From Jaminaea rosea (Eukaryota; Basidiomycota; Exobasidiomycetes; Microstromatales), in contig NW_020289978.1 in NCBI RefSeq assembly GCF_003144245.1, positions 372,001 through 436,000 on the forward strand: a stretch of 64,000 nucleotides of DNA, read 5' to 3'. Shown here one piece after another: positions 41,380 to 51,320 of the stretch. The translations under genes were made by a program, and so were the position numbers. The notes under the pieces are model-generated. The model saw only the letters and a list, made by a program, of their open reading frames with translations. It was not told the origin of the DNA and searched no databases. Position 1 is the first letter of the stretch. Each line of letters begins with the position of its first letter.

Positions 41380-42048
41380 TCACAGATCAAAGTCATCGTC
41401 ATCATCGTCGAGGCCTGCCTTTTTGCGATTGTACTATTGTACGTGTGAGCGAAGAAAGAGGTAATCAGCTGCTGAGATGCGTCCCTCTGGCGTCTGGCCA
41501 AACTCACTGTGATCTTGGGACCAGCTCCCCCACTGCCATCTCCGCGCTCGACCTGCTCGAGGAGGTCCACAAGCTGAGCCTCATTGATCCTCTGCCTGAT
41601 TTGGCCAGACTGAGCCATCTGAATGATGAGGTTGGTGATACCCTGCGCCTTCTGTGGCTTGACGAGGGAGATGCGTGATACTGCACGCCGGCGAGGGAGG
41701 GCGTCGTGAGCAAATCTTCGCGGCAGGCAGTCGTAGTCGTAGCTCGCATGACGTGACGCCTGCCTACTTACGCCTCTCTCTCGCATCTGAATCGAGAATG
41801 GTGCTGAGCATCTGCCTCTTCTGCTCCTCCATCTGAGCCATGCGTTGCCCCTGGTCTTGACTACCTTCGCCGCCGTCGTCGTCATCATCACCCGCACCTC
41901 TCCTTGCTCCGCCGCCTTGCTTACCGCCCAGCTGAGAGAGGAACGAGGAAGAGGGCCCTTGAGAGCCTGCTCCTCCACCGCCGCCACCCTGCTGCTGGAG
42001 CTGTTGCATCCTTGCTCGACGAATGGCTTGCAGCTCGTCGTCTTCCAT
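41380..42048 (-). CDS. PDCD5/TFAR19-family DNA-binding protein
   Basis: Small helical protein of the PDCD5 family (yeast Ymr074c), linked to cell death and to the chaperonin/prefoldin system. Exons on the minus strand 42048-41772, 41680-41508 and 41433-41380 give 167 aa. The first intron join gives DARERLSRISLVKPQKAQGI, which matches the human ARARLSNLALVKPEK stretch. Then LIIQMAQSGQIRQRINEAQL forms the core helices. The last exon encodes YNRKKAGLDDDDDDFDL, equal to the basic-then-acidic tail of PDCD5. The Gly/Asp-rich segment after the first helix (~20-60) is longer than in animals. Head to head with ELP3 across 201 bp. Confidence 0.95.
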
Positions 42049-42249
42049 GATTGCGCTGGCTGAAATGGGAAGTTGAGAAGGCGGAGGCGGGAGTGTCTTG
42101 GTTGGTCGACTCTGCGCGGCAGGACCGTCGTCGCCTGGACGAGAGACGCAGGTTGCGTCCACTCCCGTTCGACATTTTGGACTTGAGCGCCACTTTGTCT
42201 CTCCATTTCCAATCCACGTCTTCACCCTCGTCTTGTCCGCCCAACCAGC
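42049..42249. promoter_or_regulatory. Short divergent promoter PDCD5/ELP3
   Basis: Only 201 bp separate the two start codons, so the two genes must share promoter sequence or have overlapping leaders. No TATA box. Confidence 0.5.
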
Positions 42250-44007
42250 ATGGTCTCGTCCTCAACGGGCACAACTTCAGCAGAGTCGCTCCTCAAAGTC
42301 TGCGCAGAGGTCGTCGCTGGCCTCATTTCAGCACACGAGTCGCACTCGCCCGTCTCCCTCTCTGAGCTGCGAAAGAAGGCATGTCGCAAGCACAAGCACA
42401 AGGGCGTCCCACGCCTCACAGACATCATCGCCTCCATCCCTGAAGCATACCGCCCTTTACTCCTCCCAGCACTTCGAGCAAAGCCAATTCGCTCCGCCTC
42501 AGGCATCGCAGTTGTAGCCGTGATGTGCAAGCCACACCGCTGCCCACACATAGCCATGACGGGCAACGTGTGCGTCTACTGCCCAGGTGGGCCAGACTCG
42601 GACTTTGAGTATTCGACGCAGAGCTACACGGGCTACGAGCCGACATCCATGCGAGCCATTAGAGCACGATACGACCCATACGAGCAGAGCAGAGGCAGAG
42701 TCGCCCAGCTGCGTGAGCTTGGCCACTCGGTAGACAAGGTCGAGTACATCATCATGGGAGGGACGTTCATGTCGCTCAGTGAGGAGTACCGGAACAAGTT
42801 CATTGCTCAGCTGCATAACGCCTTGAGTGGACACACGGGAATGGATGTAGACGAGGCCGTCAGATACTCAGAGCGCTCCCCTACCAAGTGCATCGGTATC
42901 ACCATCGAGACTCGCCCGGACTACTGCTTGCCACCGCACCTCTCTCAACTACTGAGATACGGTTGTACCCGCCTGGAGATCGGTGTGCAATCCGTATACG
43001 AGGATGTGGCACGCGATACCAATCGAGGCCACACGGTCAAGGCCACCTGTGAAACTTTCGAGCTAGCAAAGGAGGCAGGCTACAAGGTCGTTACGCATAT
43101 GATGCCCGATCTGCCCAACGTAGGCTACGAACGAGATATGGAGCAATTCGTGGAGATGTTCAGCAACCCGGCATTCAGGCCTGACGGACTCAAGATCTAC
43201 CCGACACTCGTCATCCGCGGTACAGGCCTGTACGAGCTCTGGCGCACGGGCAGATACAAGAACTACTCGCCCTCCTTCCTCGTCGACCTTGTCGCTCGCA
43301 TCCTCGCACTCGTTCCACCCTGGACGAGAGTCTACCGCGTGCAGAGGGACATCCCTATGCCTCTGGTCTCGTCGGGCGTGGAGAACGGGAACCTTCGCGA
43401 GCTGGCATTGCAGCGTATGCGGGACTTTGGCCTGGAGTGCCGTGATGTGAGGACGAGGGAGGTGGGGATTCACGAGATCCATAACAAGGTGCTGCCCGAG
43501 GACGTCGAGCTCGTGCGCAGGGACTACGTGGCTAATGGAGGTTGGGAAACCTTCCTGAGTTACGAGGATCCGAAACGCGATATCCTCGTGGCATTGCTCC
43601 GTCTCAGAAAGTGCAACGATACCTCGACGTTCAGGGAAGAGCTTGTCAGGAGTAGCGAAGAAGAACAAGAGGCTGGCGTCGGGGCAGGACCTGGCGGAGC
43701 GAGTATGGTGCGCGAGCTGCATACATATGGGACTGCGGTGGGCATTCACTCGAGGGACCCAACCAAGTTCCAGCATCAAGGGTTTGGAACGTTGCTCATG
43801 GAAGAGGCGGAACGAATCAGCAGGGAAGAGCATCAATCGACGAAGCTGGCTGTCATCTCTGGTGTGGGGACGAGGGACTTCTACCGCAGGCTGGGCTACG
43901 AGCTGGATGGCGTTTACATGAGCAAGGGTTTGCGCAGCGTGCAGAAGCTCAAGGGGCCATCTACGCCGGATGACGACGACGACGACGACGATGACGAATG
44001 GTGGTAG
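42250..44007 (+). CDS. ELP3: Elongator catalytic subunit Elp3
   Basis: Catalytic subunit of Elongator; with radical SAM and acetyltransferase domains it makes the cm5U-type side chain on wobble uridines of tRNAs. Intronless, 585 aa. Conserved eukaryotic Elp3 sequence runs throughout: iron-sulfur Cys at [14 protein letters not shown] (~98-111), [29 protein letters not shown], and [20 protein letters not shown]. The GNAT domain (~495-560) has [17 protein letters not shown] (acetyl-CoA loop QHQGFG) and [18 protein letters not shown] small insert rich in Glu/Gly lies at ~475-490. The C-terminus carries an unusual tail of nine Asp from a GAC/GAT repeat (43969-43997) then EWW, absent in yeast and human Elp3. 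Confidence 0.98.
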   Translation: MVSSSTGTTSAESLLKVCAEVVAGLISAHESHSPVSLSELRKKACRKHKHKGVPRLTDIIASIPEAYRPLLLPALRAKPIRSASGIAVVAVMCKPHRCPHIAMTGNVCVYCPGGPDSDFEYSTQSYTGYEPTSMRAIRARYDPYEQSRGRVAQLRELGHSVDKVEYIIMGGTFMSLSEEYRNKFIAQLHNALSGHTGMDVDEAVRYSERSPTKCIGITIETRPDYCLPPHLSQLLRYGCTRLEIGVQSVYEDVARDTNRGHTVKATCETFELAKEAGYKVVTHMMPDLPNVGYERDMEQFVEMFSNPAFRPDGLKIYPTLVIRGTGLYELWRTGRYKNYSPSFLVDLVARILALVPPWTRVYRVQRDIPMPLVSSGVENGNLRELALQRMRDFGLECRDVRTREVGIHEIHNKVLPEDVELVRRDYVANGGWETFLSYEDPKRDILVALLRLRKCNDTSTFREELVRSSEEEQEAGVGAGPGGASMVRELHTYGTAVGIHSRDPTKFQHQGFGTLLMEEAERISREEHQSTKLAVISGVGTRDFYRRLGYELDGVYMSKGLRSVQKLKGPSTPDDDDDDDDDEWW

Positions 44008-44079
44008 TGGGTCACGATCCGTAGCAGATAGAATTCCCCGGCTCGCAATGTACAACATCGCCTCGTGTCCGTGATGCCT

Positions 44080-44565
44080 CTACTGCGTCGACTTCCTCTC
44101 AGGCTGAAGCTCTTTCGGCAGCGAGTTCTCTTCTCCCCTCGCCCTCGCAGCGCCCTGTTGTACCTCCTTGTCGTTTCCTGTGAATTTGCCGGCAAAGTAC
44201 TTGGCATGGCCTTGCACTTGCTCCTGTGGGAAGAAAGAGGGGGCGAATGAAAGATGGTCAGCTGCTGCGCACCATCTGCCCGTGATCTCCCAAGCCCTGC
44301 GCACCTTGAACGAAACGTCCTTGGAGGCCTCAACGCCAAAGATCGGAGCCTCCTTGGCCGTCCTGGGAATCTCTGGATCAAGCTGCGCCGATCCCGGGAT
44401 GGCAGGGGTGTGCTTGTTGTCTGCGGACCCGGCGCCAACTCCAGATGCTGTGGCTGATCCGGTGGTCGTCGACCCGGCGGGCGCATTTGAGCCAATGTTG
44501 GCTCCAGCGTCCGTCTGGGGGACGCTGCCTTGTGCTTCGGTGTTCCTGATGGCGTTGGCGGACAT
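44080..44565 (-). CDS. CsbD-like / Hmp1-like stress protein
   Basis: Two exons on the minus strand, 44565-44305 and 44223-44080, give 134 aa. The N-terminal 60 residues are small-polar and disordered; the C-terminal half KEQVQGHAKYFAGKFTGNDK followed by EVQQGAARARGE carries the GKxxGNxxxxxxGxAxxxxGE pattern of CsbD-like proteins. Ustilago maydis Hmp1, reported as a mismatch and cruciform DNA-recognition protein, belongs to this group; orthology is my inference. Bacterial CsbD is a general-stress protein. A perfect CRE site sits 81 nt upstream of the start codon, which fits stress control. Tail to tail with ELP3 (72 bp). Confidence 0.75.
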   Translation of the reverse strand: MSANAIRNTEAQGSVPQTDAGANIGSNAPAGSTTTGSATASGVGAGSADNKHTPAIPGSAQLDPEIPRTAKEAPIFGVEASKDVSFKVRRAWEITGRWCAAADHLSFAPSFFPQEQVQGHAKYFAGKFTGNDKEVQQGAARARGEENSLPKELQPERKSTQ

Positions 44566-45183
44566 GATTGGTGTTGTTTTGGTGATGGGTGAGGTTGGAA
44601 AGAGACAAGATCAGGCGGACGAGATGCGATGCAGCCTCGCTCCGGTGACGTCAGGCCAAGCAGTGCACGGACGGGGAGCGGTGCAGCGGCACCTAGAGCT
44701 CGAGGTGCTCGCAACGCGAAGTGAGGACTCCTATCAAGCTATCGAAGCCACCAACAGGTCAATCATCAACCAAGTCAGACCCATTCGCTACGCCTGAGAG
44801 ACTCAATGAGAAGATCGCGATAGAGCAAGAGAAGATCGAGGAAGCAGGTGCACTCCAATACCAGTCTCACGGCACGCGATGAGCCCGTCACTTTGGTGCC
44901 TGAGTGGGCAGGAGAAAGCTGCGCGCCTCGCTGATGCCCACCCACGACGAGCAGCCAATGCTTGGAGTGATGACACCCGAGCAGGCACAAGCGGGCGTCG
45001 AGTTGGCGCGTCTAACATCGAACAGTCAGCCGTCCCGTCCCTCTCTCCTCTTCATGTCTTCTTCCATCGCTCTCGACCTTTGACTCCAAGTCCTCATCAC
45101 CACATAGCGGCAGCTCACTCATCGCAGGAGAGAGTAGACTCGCTCAGCCAGTCTGTCCCATCATCAGCGCATGAAGGCCGCCC
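44566..45183. promoter_or_regulatory. Divergent region of CsbD-like and F-box-like genes
   Basis: 618 bp. It holds the CRE at 44646-44653 near the CsbD-like gene. Near the other end an ATG at 45171 lies 13 nt before the F-box-like start in another frame and opens a 125-codon overlapping frame. No other gene. Confidence 0.45.
44646..44653. promoter_or_regulatory. Perfect CRE palindrome TGACGTCA
   Basis: TGACGTCA is the full ATF/CREB-type bZIP site. It lies 81 nt upstream of the CsbD-like stress gene start codon and about 530 nt from the F-box-like gene. In fungi such sites are bound by Atf1-type factors downstream of the stress MAP kinase. Binding is inferred. Confidence 0.6.
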
Positions 45184-47225
45184 ATGACCAGCTCGGTAAC
45201 CTCAGGCATCCCCTTAACGAAGGCGGCTCTTCGAGCTCTCAGCCACGGGCGATCTCAAGTCTCCTTCCTCCAAGAGCATTACGCGAAGGATCCGTGGGAC
45301 TACCCACCGCCCGCTCCCCCTCATCTCGCTCGTACCTCAGCTACAGAACCGCCAGCCTTCACGCCCAAAGGCGAAGCGGCCCTCGCTCAGCTGCCGTACG
45401 ACCTCAAGTTCAAGATTCTACTCGAGGCCAGCCGTATCGACCCTCACTGTGCTTTTTCGGTGGCTCTGACTTGCCGTATCCTCGCTCATCATGTGCAACG
45501 AGACCCTTTCTCTGGCCTCAAGCAGGTCATCTATATCACCAGACATGAATGCAGGGAATTTGTGAGGGCCCTGGAAAGCATCCGCCAGGGACGCACCGAT
45601 GGCCGAAGCGTCAAAGGCCTCTTCCATACATATCCAGCTGGCGATCCTTTTTGTCCTGCTGAAATCGAGTGGAATGGCGCAATCTTTCGCAGCATGGACC
45701 TCAGTGACCAGCTTTTCGAGGCTTGCCCCAACTCTTACGTCCACCACAACTGGTGCGCGAGCACGCGCAGCTTTCCACGCGCGTAAGCAGCAGCGCAGAT
45801 ACTCGACGAGCATCGCAGCAATGTGACTGACACTATCATATTTCTGTTAGCGTCGACTGGAATCCCTGCACGGGCGGCCGCCACAGAAGAGACAAGATGC
45901 TCCGTCTGCACGCCATGAGACCTCACGTTGGAGCGAACGGAGGAACAGAAACGCACAACCTCGAAGATGCGGATCTGCTTCGATGGACACGCCCAATTGG
46001 CTGGCATGAGCTCGCAGAGAAGGAGGAATTCTGGTATTACGTCCTCGTCGAGCGTCCAAAGCGAAGGGGCAACGGAGCCTTTACCTTCATTGTCGAGCTA
46101 AGTCCACGCGCGACCTGGGAGCAGCTCTGCGACATGGCTCGACTCGTGGAGCGTACTGCCCTGCGCTACCGCAAGGAGACTGATCAAGAGCCCGCATTCT
46201 TCGTAAACTTCATTCACCACCTCTTGGACAACTGTGTCAAAGGCCACGAATGGACGGAGATGGAAGCCAACAGGCAGTGCGCGCGCTCGGTCTCTGGGAA
46301 GCCTTCGTGGTGGTCAGCATCAGACCTGAAACAAATTACGGTACAGGACGCCATCAATGCTCCTTCACCGATATCAATCGCGGCTCACGGCGCCGCCCAG
46401 AATGTTTTGCTGTGGGATGCGAGCTGGGCTGATGATGCGATGGGCATCGCCCCAGACGATGCGGAGGAGCTCAAACGCCGCCGACATCTCTTGAAGACAG
46501 AGTCTCCCTGGATTGGGATCGAGGAAGGTCACGATGACTATTGGCCCACCCGTCCATCGACACCAGAGAAGAAAAAGAAAAAGAAGGACGATGACGCAGA
46601 CTACCGACCGGACGGCAAGAAGAAACCCGATACGAGCAGGAAGAAGTCGGAAGATAGCGCAGCCTGGGACCAGGACACGGAGCGTTCGGAGGATCTGGAT
46701 TCGGATGAAAAAGCAGAGAATGAGAGGATCGCAGACGAGTACCACCAAGAGCGCTACCGCTATGGACCGGGAACCCCGAGCGAGGACGATCCTTGGGAGA
46801 CGCCTCCTCCAGAGCTGGACGTCTGGATAGCAGCATCTGACTCCGAGGCGGCCCCAGAGCCGAGTGCATGGGACGAGCCATACACTCCTGCGTCCACGCC
46901 CAAAGCTGTCAAGGCATCGTTTTCGAGGAAGAAGAAAGCAACCGCTCCTGAGAAGCAGCAGACAGGTCGATCCAAGCAGCAGGCAGTATCGTCAAAGGAA
47001 GCCGGCCCGTCGAAGCAGGCAGGCTCGTCAAAGGGGGCGAGCTCCTCGAAGCAAGCAGGAGCATCACGGCAGGCAGCGCAGATGGATTCCGACCGCACCT
47101 CTCTTCCTTGCAGCAGAGACAAGCCCACGGGCACTACCAAGAGGGCGGCTCTGAGCGTGTCGGACCCGCAACGCCAGTCGACTCCAGCTGGCAAGAAGAC
47201 GGGGAAAAGGGGCCGGCGCAAGTAG
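45184..47225 (+). CDS. F-box-like uncharacterised protein with charged, repetitive tail
   Basis: Two exons, 45184-45782 and 45851-47225, give 657 aa; the join gives SFPRAVDWNPCTGGRHRRDK in frame. Residues ~68-105 (LPYDLKFKILLEASRIDPHC) look like an F-box-like segment, LPxDLxxxIL, as in lineage-expanded fungal F-box families. A globular part follows, with WHELAEKEEFWYYVLVERPK and FIVELSPRATWEQLCDMARL. From about residue 425 the protein is disordered: Lys-rich, Asp/Glu-rich, then repeats of the kind SKQAGSSKGASSSKQAG, ending in a basic KKTGKRGRRK tail like a nuclear localisation signal. No known catalytic motif. If it is an F-box protein it would recruit an SCF ligase substrate, but the F-box match is weak. 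Confidence 0.7.
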
Positions 47226-47637
47226 CAGCGGCTGGGGGGGAGGAGGAGGAGGAAGAAGAAGAAGAAGAAGAAGAAGAGAAGGAGGAGCAGACAGGGTGTC
47301 AGACTCGTCAAGCGAGACAAATTTGCCATCAAAGGGAGGAGACATTAGAGCATCGCAACATCATCCGAGCAGCCAGGAGCACAAGACCTCCGTCAACCAT
47401 CTCTTTCCCTCCTCGACCAAGGAGTGAGCGAACCTGGGAGCACCGGGCAGCGCGCCCATCGAAGTCATCAGCACCACCATGTCCGTATATCCTTCATTTC
47501 ATCCACTACCCCAATGTCACACTTACTTCGATACATCACCAGATCCGCACTCCAGCATCAGCCTGCAACGATGAAGTCTGGCAACGAGCCTCTTGATAGA
47601 GGCGAAATGAGATTGCACGCTTTGGTAAGACCGGTTC
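47226..47637. repeat. Convergent gap with GGA/GAA microsatellite (47236-47285)
   Basis: 412 bp between the F-box-like stop and the RPF2 stop. Just after the first stop codon lies a G-run, then GGA repeats, then about nine GAA repeats, all purine on the plus strand. The rest is unremarkable. It must hold both transcript ends. Confidence 0.7.
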
Positions 47638-48957
47638 TTATGCCTTTCTGCCTCGCTTCTTGCTCGACATCGCCCCCTTGGGTGCTGGCGCTGGCTCATC
47701 ATCGTCGTCTTCTGAGTCGCCAACGAGATCTGCCATCTCTGCTGCGTCCTCCTCATCATCGTCCTCGTCATCTTCCATCTCGTCCTCATCCCCGCTACCC
47801 AGCGCCATGAATTCATCTTCATCCTCGTCGTCGTCGTCGTGCTCCTCCTCGTCGTCTTCATCGTCACTCTCCTCAGCCCCATTCTTATCCGCCTTCAAAC
47901 CCTTCATCTTCCTCGTCTGCAACTTGCTAAGATCCTGCTTGCCCACATGCACCCTACCAACCATATCGCCCATCTCATCTGTATCGATATTCTTCTTGTA
48001 CGTGTCGCTCTTGCCCTGCCTATTCTTCTCTGCTTGCGTCTTTGCCCTCTTCAAACTCTGATGCAGCATGGTGGCGTCTGCGGGCTGACGACGTCGGATG
48101 GTGAGGTCGAGGGAAGGACCGCACTCGTTTAGTGTGAAGTTGGAGGGAATGGCGCGTGCCGGTGTCTTTGGGGGTACGGTGATGGTGTAGACGCGGAAGC
48201 CTATGCGACTGCCAGATGCTGAAGTATCGATTGGTGTTGCGGAGGAGGAGGGAGCGCCATTGCTGCTCGTTGCTTGGCCTGCGGCATACAGGTCGGCCAA
48301 GGTAGCCCCTGCGGCGCCGTTGCCCTTGCTCGTGCCTTCATTGTCGCTCGTCGCTGTGACACTAATGACCATCTGCAGCCCACCCTGCAGCGCCACCTTT
48401 CCTCCTGTTGGGATTCCATTCTCAAGGACCTCCTCTCCACGATAGAAGTCGAGCATGAGCGACTTCAGGTGGGCATGCGCTGGGTATTCCCCGGCAGCCT
48501 CTGTAGCGAATTGCTGCCCGGCAAAGTGGAAGAGCGGCCTAGTTCCCAAGTCAGGTAGGGTAGGGGGCTTGAACTCCTCGGTGGTCTTGAGGCTATCGAT
48601 GCCCATCTCAAGCATATCCAATACTTTGCCGTCAAAGAGCCTGATCCACGTCAAGTTGTCCTTGCGCTTCTTCCTCGAGTCGCCGACCAGCATCAGTGGG
48701 GTATCGTTCTTTGCGCACCAGAACTCGATTGAGCTTGCATCGACGAAGGGATTGACATCATTGGACTTCTTCTTGGAGAAGGAGATTGCGTAGGGCTTCT
48801 TGAGGGCGGAGAGTTGTTGCAGTGCTTGCGAGACGGTGTGGCTTGAGTGGGAAGCATTGACAAAGAGGGCCGTCTTTACAGGTTCGTTGGTGGCGGGTTG
48901 TCGCTTCTCCAATGCTCGCTTGGAGCGGGCATTGCGAGGCTTCTTGATGGACAGCAT
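47638..48957 (-). CDS. RPF2: Ribosome production factor 2 (Brix domain)
   Basis: With Rrs1, Rpf2 brings the 5S RNP into the pre-60S ribosomal particle in the nucleolus. Intronless, 439 aa. The N-terminus MLSIKKPRNARSKRALEKR matches the yeast MIRTVKPKNARAKRALVKR pattern. Brix-domain landmarks: LSALKKPYAISFSKKKSNDV, NPFVDASSIEFWCAKNDTPL, SRKKRKDNLTWIRLFDGKVL, KSLMLDFYRGEEV and FTLNECGPSLDLTIRRRQPA. Yeast Rpf2 is 344 aa; the extra is a Gly/Ser/Ala-rich insert at ~215-255 and a strongly acidic tail (Asp/Glu runs from ~360), ending in SSKKRGRKA. Divergent from PWP1 across 266 bp; both act in ribosome assembly. Confidence 0.96.
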   Translation of the reverse strand: MLSIKKPRNARSKRALEKRQPATNEPVKTALFVNASHSSHTVSQALQQLSALKKPYAISFSKKKSNDVNPFVDASSIEFWCAKNDTPLMLVGDSRKKRKDNLTWIRLFDGKVLDMLEMGIDSLKTTEEFKPPTLPDLGTRPLFHFAGQQFATEAAGEYPAHAHLKSLMLDFYRGEEVLENGIPTGGKVALQGGLQMVISVTATSDNEGTSKGNGAAGATLADLYAAGQATSSNGAPSSSATPIDTSASGSRIGFRVYTITVPPKTPARAIPSNFTLNECGPSLDLTIRRRQPADATMLHQSLKRAKTQAEKNRQGKSDTYKKNIDTDEMGDMVGRVHVGKQDLSKLQTRKMKGLKADKNGAEESDDEDDEEEHDDDDEDEDEFMALGSGDEDEMEDDEDDDEEDAAEMADLVGDSEDDDDEPAPAPKGAMSSKKRGRKA

Positions 48958-49223
48958 GCCGGGCGAGTGGGGGCAACGTGATGATGGATGGTGGTGAGGA
49001 CGACGATGCAGCCAACCCACTGCCGCCTTGGGCCCAAAATTTTGCCCATCGTCGACGGAGCCCGCACGACGACGGCAGCCGCCACGCGAGGCCGACGTCT
49101 CGTTTGGCTCCAAGGCGGACTGGCAGGCCAAAGTCGAAAAAGTGGGCCTCGTCTGGAAATTGAGAGCTTCTCGACGAGACCTCGACTCCACACTACCACC
49201 ACTATCACCCTTCCTCACTCACA
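48958..49223. promoter_or_regulatory. Shared promoter of RPF2 and PWP1 with AAAATTTT (RRPE-like) element
   Basis: 266 bp between the two start codons. AAAATTTT at 49036-49043 is flanked by GGGCCC and GCCC, forming a near-palindrome. AAAATTTT is the core of the rRNA-processing element that controls ribosome-biogenesis genes in yeasts; its use here is inference. It is the only A/T run in an otherwise GC-rich gap. No PAC motif (GATGAG) is present. One element could serve both genes. Confidence 0.55.
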
Positions 49224-51107
49224 ATGATCTCCAGTCTCGCCTGGGTCAGAAAGGGGGCGGCAGCCCGGCATCCGCAAAAGTTCAACATCACCGATGAAGA
49301 TGAGCTTCAGCGTGTTCAGAAGTTGACCAACCTCGAGTTCGGAGACGCGCAGCAGCAGTTGGAGGAAGCGAGGAAAGAGGCAGAGGGAATGGATGGCGGC
49401 GATGGTTGGCAGGATGACGACGATGATGATCAAGACGCAGATGAGTCGATGGACCAAGATACCAAGACAGAGAAGGCAGAAGAGGAAAAGGGCGCCGATG
49501 AGGACGAGCTCGCAAAGTACAAGCTCGACACGTACGATGAAGAGCAGTCTACAGGAATTGCAATGGGCGCCTTCTCCAACATCAAGGGCCTCTCCTTCTA
49601 CAAGTCAAACGACGATGACCCATACATTACCCTCAAGGACGGCGACAAGGACATTGATGGCCAAGACGACGATGATGAAGAGCGAGAAGCGCTCGAAGTG
49701 CTGCCTTCGGACAACTTGTTGATCTCAGCAAAGACGGAAGATGACGTCTCCCTCATCGAGGCTCACGTATATGCACCCGTCACCGAAGAGGCGCCTGAAG
49801 GCTCGTCGTTGTATGTGCATCACGATCTGCTTCTGCCCTCATTCCCGCTCTGCCTCGAATGGCTCAGCCACTCGCCAGCAGCCGCCTCATCCTCGACAAA
49901 TACCAATGGCGCTACCCGCGCATCACAGGGCAACTACCTCGCCGTCTCCACCATGGACCCAGAGATCGAGATCTGGAACATGGATATCATTGATGGCCTT
50001 GTACCCTCCGCCGTGCTGGGCAACAGGGAAGCCTCAAAGGCGTGGGAGAAGCAGGCAAAGAAGAAGGGCACGGGAAAGAAGAAGCGTCGCGAGCTCGCTG
50101 TTCGTCCAAACTCACCTCATCATCATACTGATGCGGTCTTGTGTCTCTCTTGGAACCCTTTTGTGCCCAATCTGCTCGCTTCTTCATCGGCAGATGGGAC
50201 CGTCAAGCTCTGGGATCTCGACGCAGCACCGAAAGAGCATGGCGGACTGGAGGCGTTGCGATCCTTCGAGGGGTTGCACAGCGACAAGGTGCAGTCCGTT
50301 GCGTGGAACACGTCAGGCATTTCGCTCCCTGCCGAGCAACAGGGCAGCGCTGTACGCTCCGTCCTCGCTTCAGGCGGGTACGACGGGCAAGTAAAGATCT
50401 TCGACGTCCGTCAGCCAGGCGTGGTCATCTGCTCAGTGAAAGTCGACGGGGAAATCGAGAAGGTGAGGTGGAATCCTTGGAGGTGTAACAACTTGCTGGT
50501 CAGCTTGGACTCGGGACTCGTCCACAGCTACGATGTCGACGCGGTTGCGTCATCAGCCGCAGCGACGGGGGCGAGCCAAGCACGCTCCCTCTTCACCCTA
50601 TCGGCGCACTCCTCCGCCTGCACCAGCATGGATATCAGCCCGCATATCCCCGGCTGTCTCGTGACCGCGGGGTTGGACAGGCAGGTCAAGCTCTGGAATC
50701 TCGAGCCTTCCCCTGGTGGTGGGCCCAAGCCAAAGTCGATCAGCCTAGTAGCCAGCAGAGACGTGGGCGCGGGCAAAGTCTTTGCGGCTTCCTTCTCACC
50801 GGACGAGCCGCTCGTCATCGCTGCTGCGGGCTCGTCGGGCAAGGTCAAAGTGTGGGACGCTGGTCAGGCCAAGGGAGTCGCGAGCGTGTTTGGGGAGAGG
50901 GTGAGGGAGTTTGGGAGGGGCTTGAGGGAGAGGAGGAAGCGAGATGCGGCTGCTGGTGAGGATCAAGAGAAGGAGGACGAGGAAGGCGAATTGGTGGAGG
51001 TCGAGGAGGACGAGGAGGACGATGACGATGACGATGAGGAGGCAGCTGCTCAGGATGGCACAGACGCCGCAGAGCAGGACGGTGAAGATGCTTCGATGAA
51101 CGAGTAG
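49224..51107 (+). CDS. PWP1: WD40 ribosome-biogenesis protein Pwp1
   Basis: Nucleolar WD-repeat protein needed for 25S/5.8S rRNA processing and 60S assembly. Intronless, 627 aa. The N-terminus MISSLAWVRKGAAARHPQKF matches Pwp1 (ISCVKWVPRGVAKKVPDKVE type). An acidic region follows (~60-95 and ~140-150). Then come WD repeats: AVLCLSWNPFVPNLLASSSA ending in KLWDL, VQSVAWNTSG, VLASGGYDGQVKIFDVRQPG, CTSMDISPHIPGCLVTAGLD ending in KLWNL, and a last KVKVWD. The C-terminus is a Glu/Asp tail. Length near yeast Pwp1 (576 aa) plus the acidic stretches. Divergent partner of RPF2. Confidence 0.95.
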   Translation: MISSLAWVRKGAAARHPQKFNITDEDELQRVQKLTNLEFGDAQQQLEEARKEAEGMDGGDGWQDDDDDDQDADESMDQDTKTEKAEEEKGADEDELAKYKLDTYDEEQSTGIAMGAFSNIKGLSFYKSNDDDPYITLKDGDKDIDGQDDDDEEREALEVLPSDNLLISAKTEDDVSLIEAHVYAPVTEEAPEGSSLYVHHDLLLPSFPLCLEWLSHSPAAASSSTNTNGATRASQGNYLAVSTMDPEIEIWNMDIIDGLVPSAVLGNREASKAWEKQAKKKGTGKKKRRELAVRPNSPHHHTDAVLCLSWNPFVPNLLASSSADGTVKLWDLDAAPKEHGGLEALRSFEGLHSDKVQSVAWNTSGISLPAEQQGSAVRSVLASGGYDGQVKIFDVRQPGVVICSVKVDGEIEKVRWNPWRCNNLLVSLDSGLVHSYDVDAVASSAAATGASQARSLFTLSAHSSACTSMDISPHIPGCLVTAGLDRQVKLWNLEPSPGGGPKPKSISLVASRDVGAGKVFAASFSPDEPLVIAAAGSSGKVKVWDAGQAKGVASVFGERVREFGRGLRERRKRDAAAGEDQEKEDEEGELVEVEEDEEDDDDDDEEAAAQDGTDAAEQDGEDASMNE

Positions 51108-51320
51108 AGCCTGACGCTCTTCCAAGCAATGCCATGACATACAGATAGACCTCACTCGACGAGAAACGTACGCGTGCATGAAAGGACCCGGGAGCAGCAG
51201 GCGCAACTGTGGCAGCGTCGCGCATCCAGCAAGGAGTTCATTATATCTGACAGAAGAAAAGGAGAGAAACATCAAGTAAGAGCGTTCGCGACATCGCTCG
51301 ATATCGCCGGAAAGAAGAGT

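Noticed and set aside
47108-47596. A 162-codon frame over the GGA/GAA repeat
   Set aside because: It is a shifted reading of the F-box-like gene end plus microsatellite DNA.
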